Shown here piece by piece: positions 8,724 through 15,661 of a DNA stretch of 32,875 nucleotides. Location of the stretch: NCBI GenBank assembly GCA_902826225.1, contig CADEED010000012.1:1-32875 (forward strand). The letters are read 5' to 3'. The notes below the pieces were generated by a model. That model saw only the letters and a list, made by a program, of their open reading frames with translations, had not been told where the DNA came from and ran no database searches. This DNA comes from an uncultured Pseudomonadota bacterium. GTDB lineage: Bacteria; Pseudomonadota; Gammaproteobacteria; Steroidobacterales; Steroidobacteraceae. The translations under genes and the position numbers were made by a program. Positions within the stretch are counted from its first letter, which is position 1, and every line of letters begins with the position of its first letter.

Positions 8724-9020
8724 TTATTTCGCGGGCGGGGTCTGGATGGCGTCCGGGCCTTTCGGGCTGGTGAAAGGCGGCGGCATGTCGAGGCAGGGTT
8801 CGTCCTTGCCGCGGGGCCGCTCGGGCGTGTTGAGCGGCGGCACCTTGAGCGCATTCCGGGTATCCGGCACTTCGAGGCCGGCCGGCGCCTTGAGCGGTGG
8901 CAGTTCGGGGGCGCCCGCGTAGTCCTTGTTCGACTGCTTGCAGGAGGTGCTGTTCGATTTGCAGCCCGCGAGCAGCGCGCCGGACAGCAGGACGGTGGTG
9001 AGGACGATGGCTATACGCAT
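8724..9020 (-). CDS. Small BamC-like lipoprotein (N-terminal BamD-binding type region only)
   Basis: 98 residues with a signal peptide ending LLSGALLAGC; Cys20 would be lipidated, giving an outer-membrane-facing lipoprotein with no Asp at +2. The mature part YAGAPELPPLKAPAGLEVPD resembles the unstructured N-terminus of BamC (E. coli BamC has a similar APLAELHAPAGM stretch), which lies on BamD in the BAM complex. The two helix-grip domains of full BamC are absent: the rest is Pro-rich and ends at 98 residues rather than about 340. The position directly downstream of dapA (22-base gap) is exactly where bamC/nlpB sits in enterobacteria. The assignment rests on this short motif plus synteny; a plain hypothetical lipoprotein is the alternative. 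Confidence 0.75.
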   Translation of the reverse strand: MRIAIVLTTVLLSGALLAGCKSNSTSCKQSNKDYAGAPELPPLKAPAGLEVPDTRNALKVPPLNTPERPRGKDEPCLDMPPPFTSPKGPDAIQTPPAK

Positions 9021-9042
9021 GGAAGTGCGACCTTTTCGGAAT

Positions 9043-9933
9043 TCAGGAGTTCAGCGTAATGGTGACGCCGGCCGCGAACAGCGCCTCTGCAACGGCGGCG
9101 TGGTACTCGCGCGACAACGGGGTCAGGGGCAGCCGCAACGCGTCTCCGATGAGGCCCATCCGTGCCAACGCCCACTTGACCGGGATCGGATTGGATTCGA
9201 CGAACAGGTTGCGATGGAGCGCCACCAGCCGCTGGTCCACCTGCGTGGCGCCCGCGCGATCGCCGCGCAAGGCTGCGGCCGCCATCTCCGCCATGGCCAG
9301 CGGCGCGACGTTTGCCGTCACGGAAATCACGCCGACCGCGCCGACACCCAGGCTGTCGCGCGCCGTGAGGTCGTCGCCCGACAGCACTTTGAAGCCGCTC
9401 CCGCACAGCGCGACGAGTTCGCGCACCCGCGTGGTCTCTCCCACCGCTTCCTTTATGCCGGCGATGCGCGCGACCCTGGAAAGGCGGGCGACGGTCGCGG
9501 GCAGGATGTCGACCGCGGTGCGTCCCGGCACGTTGTAAAGAAGGATCGGGATGCGCGAGGCGGAGGCGATCGCGGCGTAGTGCTGGAACAGTCCTTCCTG
9601 CGTCGGCTTCACGTAAGCCGGCGCCGCGATGAGCAGTGCATCGACGTCGAGCGCGGAGACCCAGCGCGCGCGCTCGACCGACGTGGCGGTGCTGCTCGTG
9701 CCGGCATTGGCGATGAGCGTCGCCCTCGTCCCGAGGACCGTGCGCGCACGCGACAGCAGGTCGCGTAGTTCGGCGTCGGTGACGGTGGCGGATTCACCTG
9801 TCGACCCCGCGACCACCACGCCGTGCGTGCCGTTCGCAAGGTGGAACTCGAGGAGACGCGTCCAGGCGTCGAAGTCGATACTGCCGTCCGGCTGCATCGG
9901 GGTCACGAGCGCCACCAGGCTGCCGGCGAACAT
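9043..9933 (-). CDS. dapA: 4-hydroxy-tetrahydrodipicolinate synthase
   Basis: Condenses pyruvate with aspartate semialdehyde, the first committed step of lysine and meso-diaminopimelate synthesis, in the cytoplasm. The 296-residue TIM barrel shows the Schiff-base Lys161 (AGIKEA), Tyr133 in LLYNVPGRT, Thr45 in GSTGES, and the GDD motif of the late barrel. Full length for the family. Starts at an ATG with GGATCC about four bases upstream. It faces gcvR across an 87-base gap containing a perfect small hairpin. The downstream lipoprotein gene is probably in the same transcript. Confidence 0.97.
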   Translation of the reverse strand: MFAGSLVALVTPMQPDGSIDFDAWTRLLEFHLANGTHGVVVAGSTGESATVTDAELRDLLSRARTVLGTRATLIANAGTSSTATSVERARWVSALDVDALLIAAPAYVKPTQEGLFQHYAAIASASRIPILLYNVPGRTAVDILPATVARLSRVARIAGIKEAVGETTRVRELVALCGSGFKVLSGDDLTARDSLGVGAVGVISVTANVAPLAMAEMAAAALRGDRAGATQVDQRLVALHRNLFVESNPIPVKWALARMGLIGDALRLPLTPLSREYHAAVAEALFAAGVTITLNS

Positions 9934-9979
9934 AAGGATCCGTGAAATCTAGCGGTCGCGAATGTTACGGGCGCACGCG

Positions 9980-9996
9980 CCGGCTTCGCAAGCCGG
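9980..9996. repeat. Perfect inverted repeat between dapA and gcvR
   Basis: CCGGCTT-CGC-AAGCCGG is a seven-pair stem with a three-base loop, 47 bases from the dapA start and 25 bases from gcvR. It overlaps the -35 region of the proposed gcvR promoter, so it could be a protein site or an RNA hairpin in the dapA leader. No T-run follows. Confidence 0.45.
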
Positions 9997-10005
9997 TGGC
10001 TGCGG

Positions 10006-10011
10006 TACACT
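10006..10011 (+). promoter_or_regulatory. -10-like TACACT close to the gcvR start
   Basis: TACACT ends nine bases before the gcvR ATG at 10021, predicting a transcript start within about three bases of the start codon. There is no ribosome site in the intervening CGCGCCCAG. The -35 region is not recognisable and coincides with the 9980-9996 dyad. Confidence 0.4.
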
Positions 10012-10020
10012 CGCGCCCAG

Positions 10021-10551
10021 ATGAAGCAGCACCTTGCCGTATCCGCCATTGGCAGCGATCGGACCGGAATGGTCCATGACCTGACCCGCGTCATCTCCGA
10101 CTGCGGCGGATCGATCAGCGAGAGCCGGATGGCCTCCCTGGGCAACGAATTCGCGATCCTCGTTCTCGTCTCGGGAAACTGGCACTCGCTCGCCAAGCTC
10201 GAGAGCGAACTCGCACGCCTCGGCGAGACCAGCGGCCTCTCCCTGCACATGAAGCGCACCGAGCCGCGCGCGCCGCGCACGGAGCTCCTCCCCTATTCCA
10301 TCGACGTCGTGTGCCTCGACCAGACGGGGATCGTCGCCGGCCTGTCCGGGTTCTGCGCGAGCCGGGGAATCGACATCGCCGAGGTGTCTACGCGCACGTA
10401 TCCCGCGGCGCACACCGGCGCGCAGATGTTCGCCGTGCAGATGATCATCAACGTGCCGAAGCGGCTGCAGCTCGCGCACCTGCGCGAGGAGTTCATGGAC
10501 TACTGCGACGCGCAGAACTTGGACGCGATCCTGGAGCCAGTGAAGTCTTGA
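10021..10551 (+). CDS. gcvR: GcvR-like tandem ACT-domain regulator of glycine cleavage
   Basis: 176 residues forming two ACT domains (about 1-85 and 90-170): the first begins KQHLAVSAIGSDRTGMVHDL, the second SIDVVCLDQTGIVAGL. In enterobacteria GcvR binds GcvA and represses the glycine cleavage operon when glycine is low. The order bcp-gcvR/dapA-bamC around it is the same as in E. coli. There is no DNA-binding domain, as expected, and no gcvA or gcv operon is in view, so the regulatory partner is inferred. Its TGA overlaps the start of bcp. Confidence 0.88.
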   Translation: MKQHLAVSAIGSDRTGMVHDLTRVISDCGGSISESRMASLGNEFAILVLVSGNWHSLAKLESELARLGETSGLSLHMKRTEPRAPRTELLPYSIDVVCLDQTGIVAGLSGFCASRGIDIAEVSTRTYPAAHTGAQMFAVQMIINVPKRLQLAHLREEFMDYCDAQNLDAILEPVKS

Positions 10552-11012
10552 CCGTGCAGGTTGGCAAGAAGGTTCCCGCTTTTTCGCTGCCCCGTTCGGA
10601 CGGCTCGCCGTGGAAGTCCGCCGATACCCGGGGCGGAAACCTCGTGCTCTTCTTCTATCCCAAGGCGATGACGCCCGGCTGCACGCTCGAGGGCCAGGAT
10701 TTCCGCGACCTGCACGCCGCGTTCAGGCGCGCGCAGACCACGGTGCTCGGCGTATCGAAGGACAGCTGTGAGCGCCAGGCGAAGTTCCGCGCGAAAGAGA
10801 AGTTCCCGTTCGAACTGCTCTCGGACGAGGACGAGAAAGTCTGCCGGCTGTTCGACGTGATCCGCGAAAAGTCTCTGTACGGAAGGAAGTTCATGGGTAT
10901 CGAACGCAGCACGTTCCTCATCGGCGCGGGCGGCAAGCTCGTGACGGAGTGGCGCAAGGTCCGTGTGAAGGGTCACGCCGCCGAAGTGCTCGAGGCGGCC
11001 AGGTCGCTGTGA
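10548..11012 (+). CDS. bcp: Peroxiredoxin, Bcp/PrxQ type
   Basis: Thiol peroxidase that reduces hydrogen peroxide and organic peroxides. 154 residues with the AhpC-TSA/Bcp fold; peroxidatic Cys45 in FFYPKAMTPGCTLEGQDF. The resolving Cys found five residues later in E. coli Bcp is Gln50 here. Cys74 (SKDSC) and the Cys in DEKVCRLFDV are the remaining candidates, so the enzyme is either a variant two-Cys form or works as one-Cys. The TTG at 10548 overlaps the gcvR stop as TTGA with GGAG eleven bases upstream; a GTG at 10554 is the other possible start and changes only two residues. Confidence 0.93.
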   Translation: MTVQVGKKVPAFSLPRSDGSPWKSADTRGGNLVLFFYPKAMTPGCTLEGQDFRDLHAAFRRAQTTVLGVSKDSCERQAKFRAKEKFPFELLSDEDEKVCRLFDVIREKSLYGRKFMGIERSTFLIGAGGKLVTEWRKVRVKGHAAEVLEAARSL

Positions 11013-12469
11013 GCGCCGGCAAGCGCGTCGCCGGGGGCAAGCCGGCCAAACTCGTCGAACGCCGCCTGTTCGTGCTCGACACGAATGTACTCATGCACGA
11101 CCCGACGGCCATCTTCCGGTTCCAGGAACACGACGTCTATCTGCCGATGGTGGTGCTCGAGGAACTCGACGCCAACAAGAAAGGCCTCTCCGAGGCGTCG
11201 CGCAACGTGCGCCAGGTCAGCCGCTTCCTCGACGACCTCATGCGCGACGCGAGCAAGGAACGGATCGACGCGGGCCTGCCGCTGGATGCCCTGTTCGGCG
11301 CCAACGGCAGCGCGCTGCCAGCGCCCAAGAATGCGCCGCAGCCCGGCCGACTCTTCTTCCAGACGCGCCAGCTCTCCTCCGCGCTGCCCGACTATCTACC
11401 GGGGCACGGCAACGACAACGCCATCCTCGCGATGACGCTCGCGCTGCAGGCGCTGCACCACGAGTCCCGCGTCACGCTGGTGTCGAAGGACATCAACCTG
11501 CGCATCAAGGCGGCGGTCGTGGGCGTACACGCCGAGGACTACTACAGCGACAAGACCATCGAGGACGCCGACGTCCTCTACACGGGGCTCGCGCCGCTGC
11601 CCGCGAACTTCTGGGAGTCGCACGGCAAGGACATGCGCTCGTGGAAGGAAGCGGACCGAACTTACTACGAGATCTCGGGGCCCGTGGTTTCCGACCTGCA
11701 CTCGAACCAGTTCGTGCACGAGGATGGAGAATCCGGCATCGAGGCGATCGTGCGGCGCATCGAGGCCGGCAAGGCGACGCTCGAGCTCGCGCGCGATTTC
11801 CGCTCCGAGCGCCACAGCGTCTGGGGCGTGAGCGCGCGCAACCGTGAGCAGAATTTCGCCCTGAACCTGCTGATGGACCCGGAGATCGATTTCGTGACGA
11901 TCCTCGGGCCCGCCGGGACGGGCAAGACGTTGCTCACGCTCGCCGCGGGTCTCATGCAGACGCTGGAATCCAACCGCTTCGTCGAGATCATCATGACGCG
12001 CGTGACGATCCCGCTCGGCGAGGACATCGGCTTCCTGCCGGGTACCGAAGAGGAAAAAATGGAGCCCTGGATGGGTGCGCTCATGGACAACCTCGAGGTC
12101 CTCACGAAGTCGGCCGAGGGCGGCAACTGGGGTCGCGCGGCCACGAACGACTTGCTGCGCAATCGCATCAAGATCCGCTCGTTGGACTTCATGCGCGGCC
12201 GCACCTTTCTCAACCGGTTCGTGATCCTCGACGAGGCGCAGAACCTCACGCCGAAGCAGATGAAGGCGCTCGTGACTCGCGCGGGGCCCGGCACCAAGAT
12301 CGTCTGTCTCGGCAACATCGCCCAGATCGACACGCCCTATCTCACGGAAACCACGTCCGGTTTGACTTACGTCGTGAATCGCTTCCGGGGCTGGGCCCAT
12401 GCCGGCCACGTCACCCTGGTGCGCGGCGAGCGCTCGCGGCTGGCGGATTTCGCCTCTGATACGCTCTGA
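11009..12469 (+). CDS. PIN-PhoH fusion ATPase (YlaK/PhoH2 type)
   Basis: 486 residues. The N-terminal PIN nuclease domain (about 18-180) shows the acidic set LDTNVLMHDP (Asp24), VVLEELDANKKG, NDNAILAM and SKDINLR. The C-terminal PhoH domain (about 275-486) has Walker A GPAGTGKTLL, the TRVTIPLGEDIGFLPGT segment, Walker B FVILDEAQNL and sensor motif GNIAQIDTPY. Mycobacterial PhoH2, with the same fusion, unwinds and cuts RNA; function in gammaproteobacteria is not established. The GTG start overlaps the bcp stop as GTGA, making gcvR-bcp-phoH a chain of overlapping genes. It is distinct from the YbeZ-type PhoH, which lacks a PIN domain. Confidence 0.93.
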   Translation: MSAGKRVAGGKPAKLVERRLFVLDTNVLMHDPTAIFRFQEHDVYLPMVVLEELDANKKGLSEASRNVRQVSRFLDDLMRDASKERIDAGLPLDALFGANGSALPAPKNAPQPGRLFFQTRQLSSALPDYLPGHGNDNAILAMTLALQALHHESRVTLVSKDINLRIKAAVVGVHAEDYYSDKTIEDADVLYTGLAPLPANFWESHGKDMRSWKEADRTYYEISGPVVSDLHSNQFVHEDGESGIEAIVRRIEAGKATLELARDFRSERHSVWGVSARNREQNFALNLLMDPEIDFVTILGPAGTGKTLLTLAAGLMQTLESNRFVEIIMTRVTIPLGEDIGFLPGTEEEKMEPWMGALMDNLEVLTKSAEGGNWGRAATNDLLRNRIKIRSLDFMRGRTFLNRFVILDEAQNLTPKQMKALVTRAGPGTKIVCLGNIAQIDTPYLTETTSGLTYVVNRFRGWAHAGHVTLVRGERSRLADFASDTL

Positions 12470-12521
12470 AGCGGAAATCGGCGCCCGAACTTAACCCGCG
12501 TTGATCGAGTCCAATTCCGCG

Positions 12522-14099
12522 ATGCGATCCCGCCTCAAATTCCTGACCGTCCTGCTGTCGTCGTGGCTCGCGCTGTCGGCGCCGCTCGAGGCGCTCGCGC
12601 AGGGTGTGGGCAACGACCTCCCCGACATCGGCAGCCCGGCATCCTCCACGCTCACGCTCGACGACGAGTACCACATCGGCCTCCAGGTGGTGCGCCAGCT
12701 GCGCGAGCAAGGCCAGGTCATCGAGGACCCCGAGGCCACCGAGTACCTGCAGGCGCTGGGTTCGCGCATCGTCGCGCAGGCAACCGGCGACTCCGTGCAA
12801 CGCTTCCAGTTCTTCTTCGTTCGCGACAACACCATCAACGCCTTCGCCCTGCCCGGCGGTTTCATCGGCGTGAACTACGGGCTCTTGCTCGCCACGCGCA
12901 ACGAGGCGCAGCTCGCGGGCGTGCTCGCCCACGAGATCGCGCACGTCACCCAGCGGCATATCGCGCGTCGCGTCCGTTCGCAGGCTCGCCAGAGCATCGC
13001 GACGATGGCGACGATCCTCGCGGCGATTCTCGTCGGCGCGGCCACGGGGTCGAGCGATGCCGCTCTCGGCGGCATCTCGATGGCGCAGGGCGCCGCCATG
13101 CAGCAGCAGATCAACTTCACGCGCTCGAACGAAAACGAAGCGGACCGCGTCGGCATGGGATTTCTCGCTTCGGCCGGATTCGATCCCTACGGCATGCCGG
13201 ATTTCTTCGAGACCATGGGTCGCCGCCAGAGCCTCACCGGCACGAACCGCAACATGCTGCCCGAGATCCTGCAGTCGCATCCCGTCACCACGAATCGCAT
13301 CGCGGAGTCGCGCTCGCGCGCCGCACAGTTCCAGGATCTGAAGCAGGTCCCCGAGAGCGTGAGCTACTCGTTGACTCGCGAGCGGCTGCGCGTGCTCGCG
13401 GCGCCGCCTGAAGAGAACATGCGCCGCTACTACGTCGATCGCCGCAAGCAACAGGACCTCACGCGCGGCGAGGAATATGGCGAAGCGCTGGCGAGCTACC
13501 AGTCGGGCAATTCCGGCGCCGCGCTCGACTACCTGACGGCGCTCGCGCGGGACTTCCCCCAGGTCCCGATGCTGCAGTCCACTCTTGGCCAGGCGCTGAT
13601 GGCCTCCGGCGCCACGAACGAGGCGCTCGAGGTGTTCAAGCGCGCGCTCGTGCTCTCGCCGCGCAACATTCCGCTCACGATGCGGTACGCCGAAACCCTG
13701 TTGAAGGCCGGCAACGCGAAGGAAGCGCACGCGGTGCTGCTCGACCTCTTCAACAACGTGCCGCCCACGCCCGAGCAGATCCGCTTCACCGCGCTCGCCG
13801 CGAGCACCGCCGGCGACTCTGCCGACGCGGCTTACTACATGAGCGAATACCACATCGCCACGGGCAATCTGCCGTTGTCGGTGAGCCAGCTCGAGATGGC
13901 GCTCGCGGTTCCCAACATCACGGGCGTGCAGCGCAGCCGCTTCCAGGCGCGTCTCGACGAGGTGCGCGAGGCGATGTTCAGCGACCGCAAGCGCCGTCAG
14001 CAGCAGGAGCGGCAGGAACGGCAGGAGAAGGAAGACCGCGAGCGACGCCAGCGCGACGACACGCGCTCGACCCGCACTCGCCTCTCCGTGGCTAGCTAG
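12522..14099 (+). CDS. bepA: Periplasmic M48 metalloprotease/chaperone with TPR domain
   Basis: BepA assists and polices outer-membrane protein assembly, especially LptD, at the BAM complex. From the ATG at 12522 there is a signal peptide (about 1-27, cut near ALAQ), then the M48 domain with HEIAH at 137-141, the third zinc ligand in the NENEAD motif at 203-208, and the SHPVTTNRI loop whose His regulates the active site. Four or so TPR repeats fill about 330-485. A strongly charged tail rich in Arg, Gln and Glu extends the protein to 525 residues against 487 in E. coli. A TTG at 12501 is an earlier, less likely start. It follows phoH by 52 bases and overlaps the next, convergent gene by eight. 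Confidence 0.95.
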   Translation: MRSRLKFLTVLLSSWLALSAPLEALAQGVGNDLPDIGSPASSTLTLDDEYHIGLQVVRQLREQGQVIEDPEATEYLQALGSRIVAQATGDSVQRFQFFFVRDNTINAFALPGGFIGVNYGLLLATRNEAQLAGVLAHEIAHVTQRHIARRVRSQARQSIATMATILAAILVGAATGSSDAALGGISMAQGAAMQQQINFTRSNENEADRVGMGFLASAGFDPYGMPDFFETMGRRQSLTGTNRNMLPEILQSHPVTTNRIAESRSRAAQFQDLKQVPESVSYSLTRERLRVLAAPPEENMRRYYVDRRKQQDLTRGEEYGEALASYQSGNSGAALDYLTALARDFPQVPMLQSTLGQALMASGATNEALEVFKRALVLSPRNIPLTMRYAETLLKAGNAKEAHAVLLDLFNNVPPTPEQIRFTALAASTAGDSADAAYYMSEYHIATGNLPLSVSQLEMALAVPNITGVQRSRFQARLDEVREAMFSDRKRRQQQERQERQEKEDRERRQRDDTRSTRTRLSVAS

Positions 14100-14376
14100 A
14101 GCCGCCGTCGGCGCCGGCTGACGATCCGCAATCCGCGCCCGAATGCCCCGCGGCGGTGCAGCCCGGGTCGGCCGGGTGCGCGTGGGTCGACCCCGGCAGC
14201 AGCAGCGGCGTCCAGAACAGGACCGAGCCGTCCTCGGCGGGCTCGTCCGGCCGGCGAAAATCGTGGCGCGGCGTCAGCCGCCGCCGATAGCTCGCGTCGC
14301 CGGACGAGCGGCGCAGGGTGAGCGCAGCGATCACGACACTCAGGACGATCAGGAAAGGCACGAGCAGCGTTCTCAT
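14092..14376 (-). CDS. Small membrane protein with His/Cys/Gly/Ser-rich tail, unknown
   Basis: 94 residues from an ATG at 14376 with GGAG six bases upstream, a clear ribosome site. One hydrophobic segment near the N-terminus (LLVPFLIVLSVVIAALTL) is followed by a basic stretch (RRSSGDASYRRRLTPRH), an acidic turn, and the segment VLFWTPLLLP. The tail GSTHAHPADPGCTAAGHSGADCGSSAGADGGSS contains two Cys and three His separated by small residues, broken here into two readable parts: GSTHAHPADPGCTAAG and HSGADCGSSAGADGGSS. I do not recognise the family. The tail resembles flexible metal-binding or low-complexity tails. The 3' end overlaps bepA by eight bases. Codon use matches a real gene only moderately well. 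Confidence 0.65.
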   Translation of the reverse strand: MRTLLVPFLIVLSVVIAALTLRRSSGDASYRRRLTPRHDFRRPDEPAEDGSVLFWTPLLLPGSTHAHPADPGCTAAGHSGADCGSSAGADGGSS

Positions 14377-14493
14377 GAGGGACTCCGCGTGGCTGTCGGC
14401 ATGGTGCAACGGCCCGCCCGCCCGCACCATCAATTCTCGCTATCCGTCTCCTCCTTTGGGGGCACTCCTGAGCCATTCAGGGCACTTACTGAG

Positions 14494-14499
14494 TAGAAT
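14494..14499 (+). promoter_or_regulatory. -10-like TAGAAT close to the mlaA start
   Basis: TAGAAT (5/6 to TATAAT) ends eight bases before the ATG at 14508, so the mRNA would start within about two bases of the start codon and lack a Shine-Dalgarno site; none is visible. No good -35 is seen. The surrounding 131 bases (14377-14507) hold no gene. Confidence 0.4.
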
Positions 14500-14507
14500 T
14501 TCGGCCC

Positions 14508-15317
14508 ATGGAAACCGCCCTGATTCGAAATACCACCCTGATACTGATCACCCTGCTCGCCGCCGGCTGCGCCACCGTGCCCTCGGGCAAAGCCGACCCC
14601 CGTGACCCGTGGGAGAGCTTCAATCGCGCGTCGTACCAGTTCAACGATTCCCTCGACCGCACGGTCGCGAAGCCCGTGGCCAAGGCGTACAAGAAGGTCA
14701 CGCCGCGCGTCGTGCGCACCGGCGTCAGCAATTTCCTGAGCAATCTGAACAACGTCAGGACGATCGTGAACGACGTCCTCCAAGGCAAGATGAAACAGGC
14801 GGGCAAGGACTCGGGCCGCTTCCTCATGAACAGCACACTCGGACTCGCCGGGTTGTTCGACCCCGCCAGCGCGGCGGGATTCGAGCGAAACGACGAGGAC
14901 TTCGGGCAGACGCTTGGAAAATGGGGCGTGAAATCAGGTCCCTACCTGATGCTGCCGTTCCTCGGCCCATCGACCGTCCGCGATTCACTCGCCCGGGTGC
15001 CCGACCAGTACACGCATCCTTTGAACTACCTCGAGGACGACAGCACCCGCTACACCATCCGCGCCGTCGACATTCTCGACCTGCGCGCCGGCCTGCTGGA
15101 TCTCGATGCGCAGATCGAGAAGAGCTACGACAAGTACGCCTTCATCCGCAACGCGTGGCTGCAGCGGCGCGAGTACCAGGTGACCGACGGCAACGTCGAC
15201 GACACCTCGCTGGAGCTCGAGGAAGGCATGGAAACCGACCCGGCGCTCGACGCGCCCTCGGAAACGGAATCGCAGCCCGTGGAATCCGGCACCCCCGCCC
15301 CGCCACCAGGTGGCTAG
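14508..15317 (+). CDS. mlaA: Outer-membrane lipid-asymmetry lipoprotein MlaA (VacJ)
   Basis: Ring-shaped outer-membrane lipoprotein that removes misplaced phospholipids from the outer leaflet and hands them to MlaC. 269 residues with signal peptide and lipobox LLAAGC (Cys21), then the VacJ domain: DPWESFNRASYQFNDSLDR, FLSNLNNVRTIVNDVLQGK, the STLGLAGLFDPAS segment, and the FGQTLGKWGVKSGPYLMLPF signature. The C-terminal 40 or so residues are acidic and Pro-rich (SETESQPVESGTPAPPPGG), longer than in E. coli. It is not with mlaFEDCB, which lies 3.6 kb downstream on the opposite strand. Start chosen for the complete signal peptide. Confidence 0.97.
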   Translation: METALIRNTTLILITLLAAGCATVPSGKADPRDPWESFNRASYQFNDSLDRTVAKPVAKAYKKVTPRVVRTGVSNFLSNLNNVRTIVNDVLQGKMKQAGKDSGRFLMNSTLGLAGLFDPASAAGFERNDEDFGQTLGKWGVKSGPYLMLPFLGPSTVRDSLARVPDQYTHPLNYLEDDSTRYTIRAVDILDLRAGLLDLDAQIEKSYDKYAFIRNAWLQRREYQVTDGNVDDTSLELEEGMETDPALDAPSETESQPVESGTPAPPPGG

Positions 15318-15337
15318 ACTACGACCCGGGGGAATCG

Positions 15338-15661
15338 ATGAGTGACAGGAAGGGAGACGATGCGCGGCTGCCGCCGTTGCTCCTGCTGCATCCGGAAGAC
15401 AACATCGTCGTCGCGCGCCGCGACATCGCGGCGGGCGAGCGCGTCGAACTCGATGGCGAAGGCTTCACGATGCCGGCGAGCATCGAGCTCGGTCACAAGC
15501 TGGCGCGGCGCGCCATTGCGGCCGAGGCCCGCGTCCTCAAGTACGGCGCTCCCATCGGCTCGATGAAGATCGCGGTCGCACGTGGCGAGCACGTCCACAT
15601 GCACAACCTGCGCAGCGACTACATTCCTTCCACCACGCGAGAAGGTTCGGACGGAAACTGA
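15338..15661 (+). CDS. UxaA-family hydrolase, small (SAF-domain) subunit
   Basis: 107-residue SAF domain corresponding to the N-terminus of altronate/galactarate dehydratases. Family pattern visible: NIVVARRDIAAGERVEL, then LGHKLARRAIAAEARVLKYG and PIGSMKIAVARGEHVHMHNL. In one-chain enzymes this domain precedes the catalytic part; here it is a separate gene whose TGA overlaps the ATG of the large subunit (TGATG). The ATG at 15338 has GGGGGA four bases upstream. It follows mlaA by 20 bases and might be read through from it. Sugar-acid specificity cannot be read from this domain. Confidence 0.88.
   Translation: MSDRKGDDARLPPLLLLHPEDNIVVARRDIAAGERVELDGEGFTMPASIELGHKLARRAIAAEARVLKYGAPIGSMKIAVARGEHVHMHNLRSDYIPSTTREGSDGN

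Noticed and set aside
9934..10020. Riboswitch before dapA
   Set aside because: Too short for a lysine riboswitch; only one 7-bp hairpin is present.
12411..13853. Long minus-strand frame over bepA
   Set aside because: Low-complexity Arg/Val/Glu composition; the plus strand encodes a complete M48-TPR protein.
14377..14507. Gap before mlaA as a gene or RNA
   Set aside because: No frame with a start and ribosome site, no stable fold beyond chance; only the -10 box is supported.
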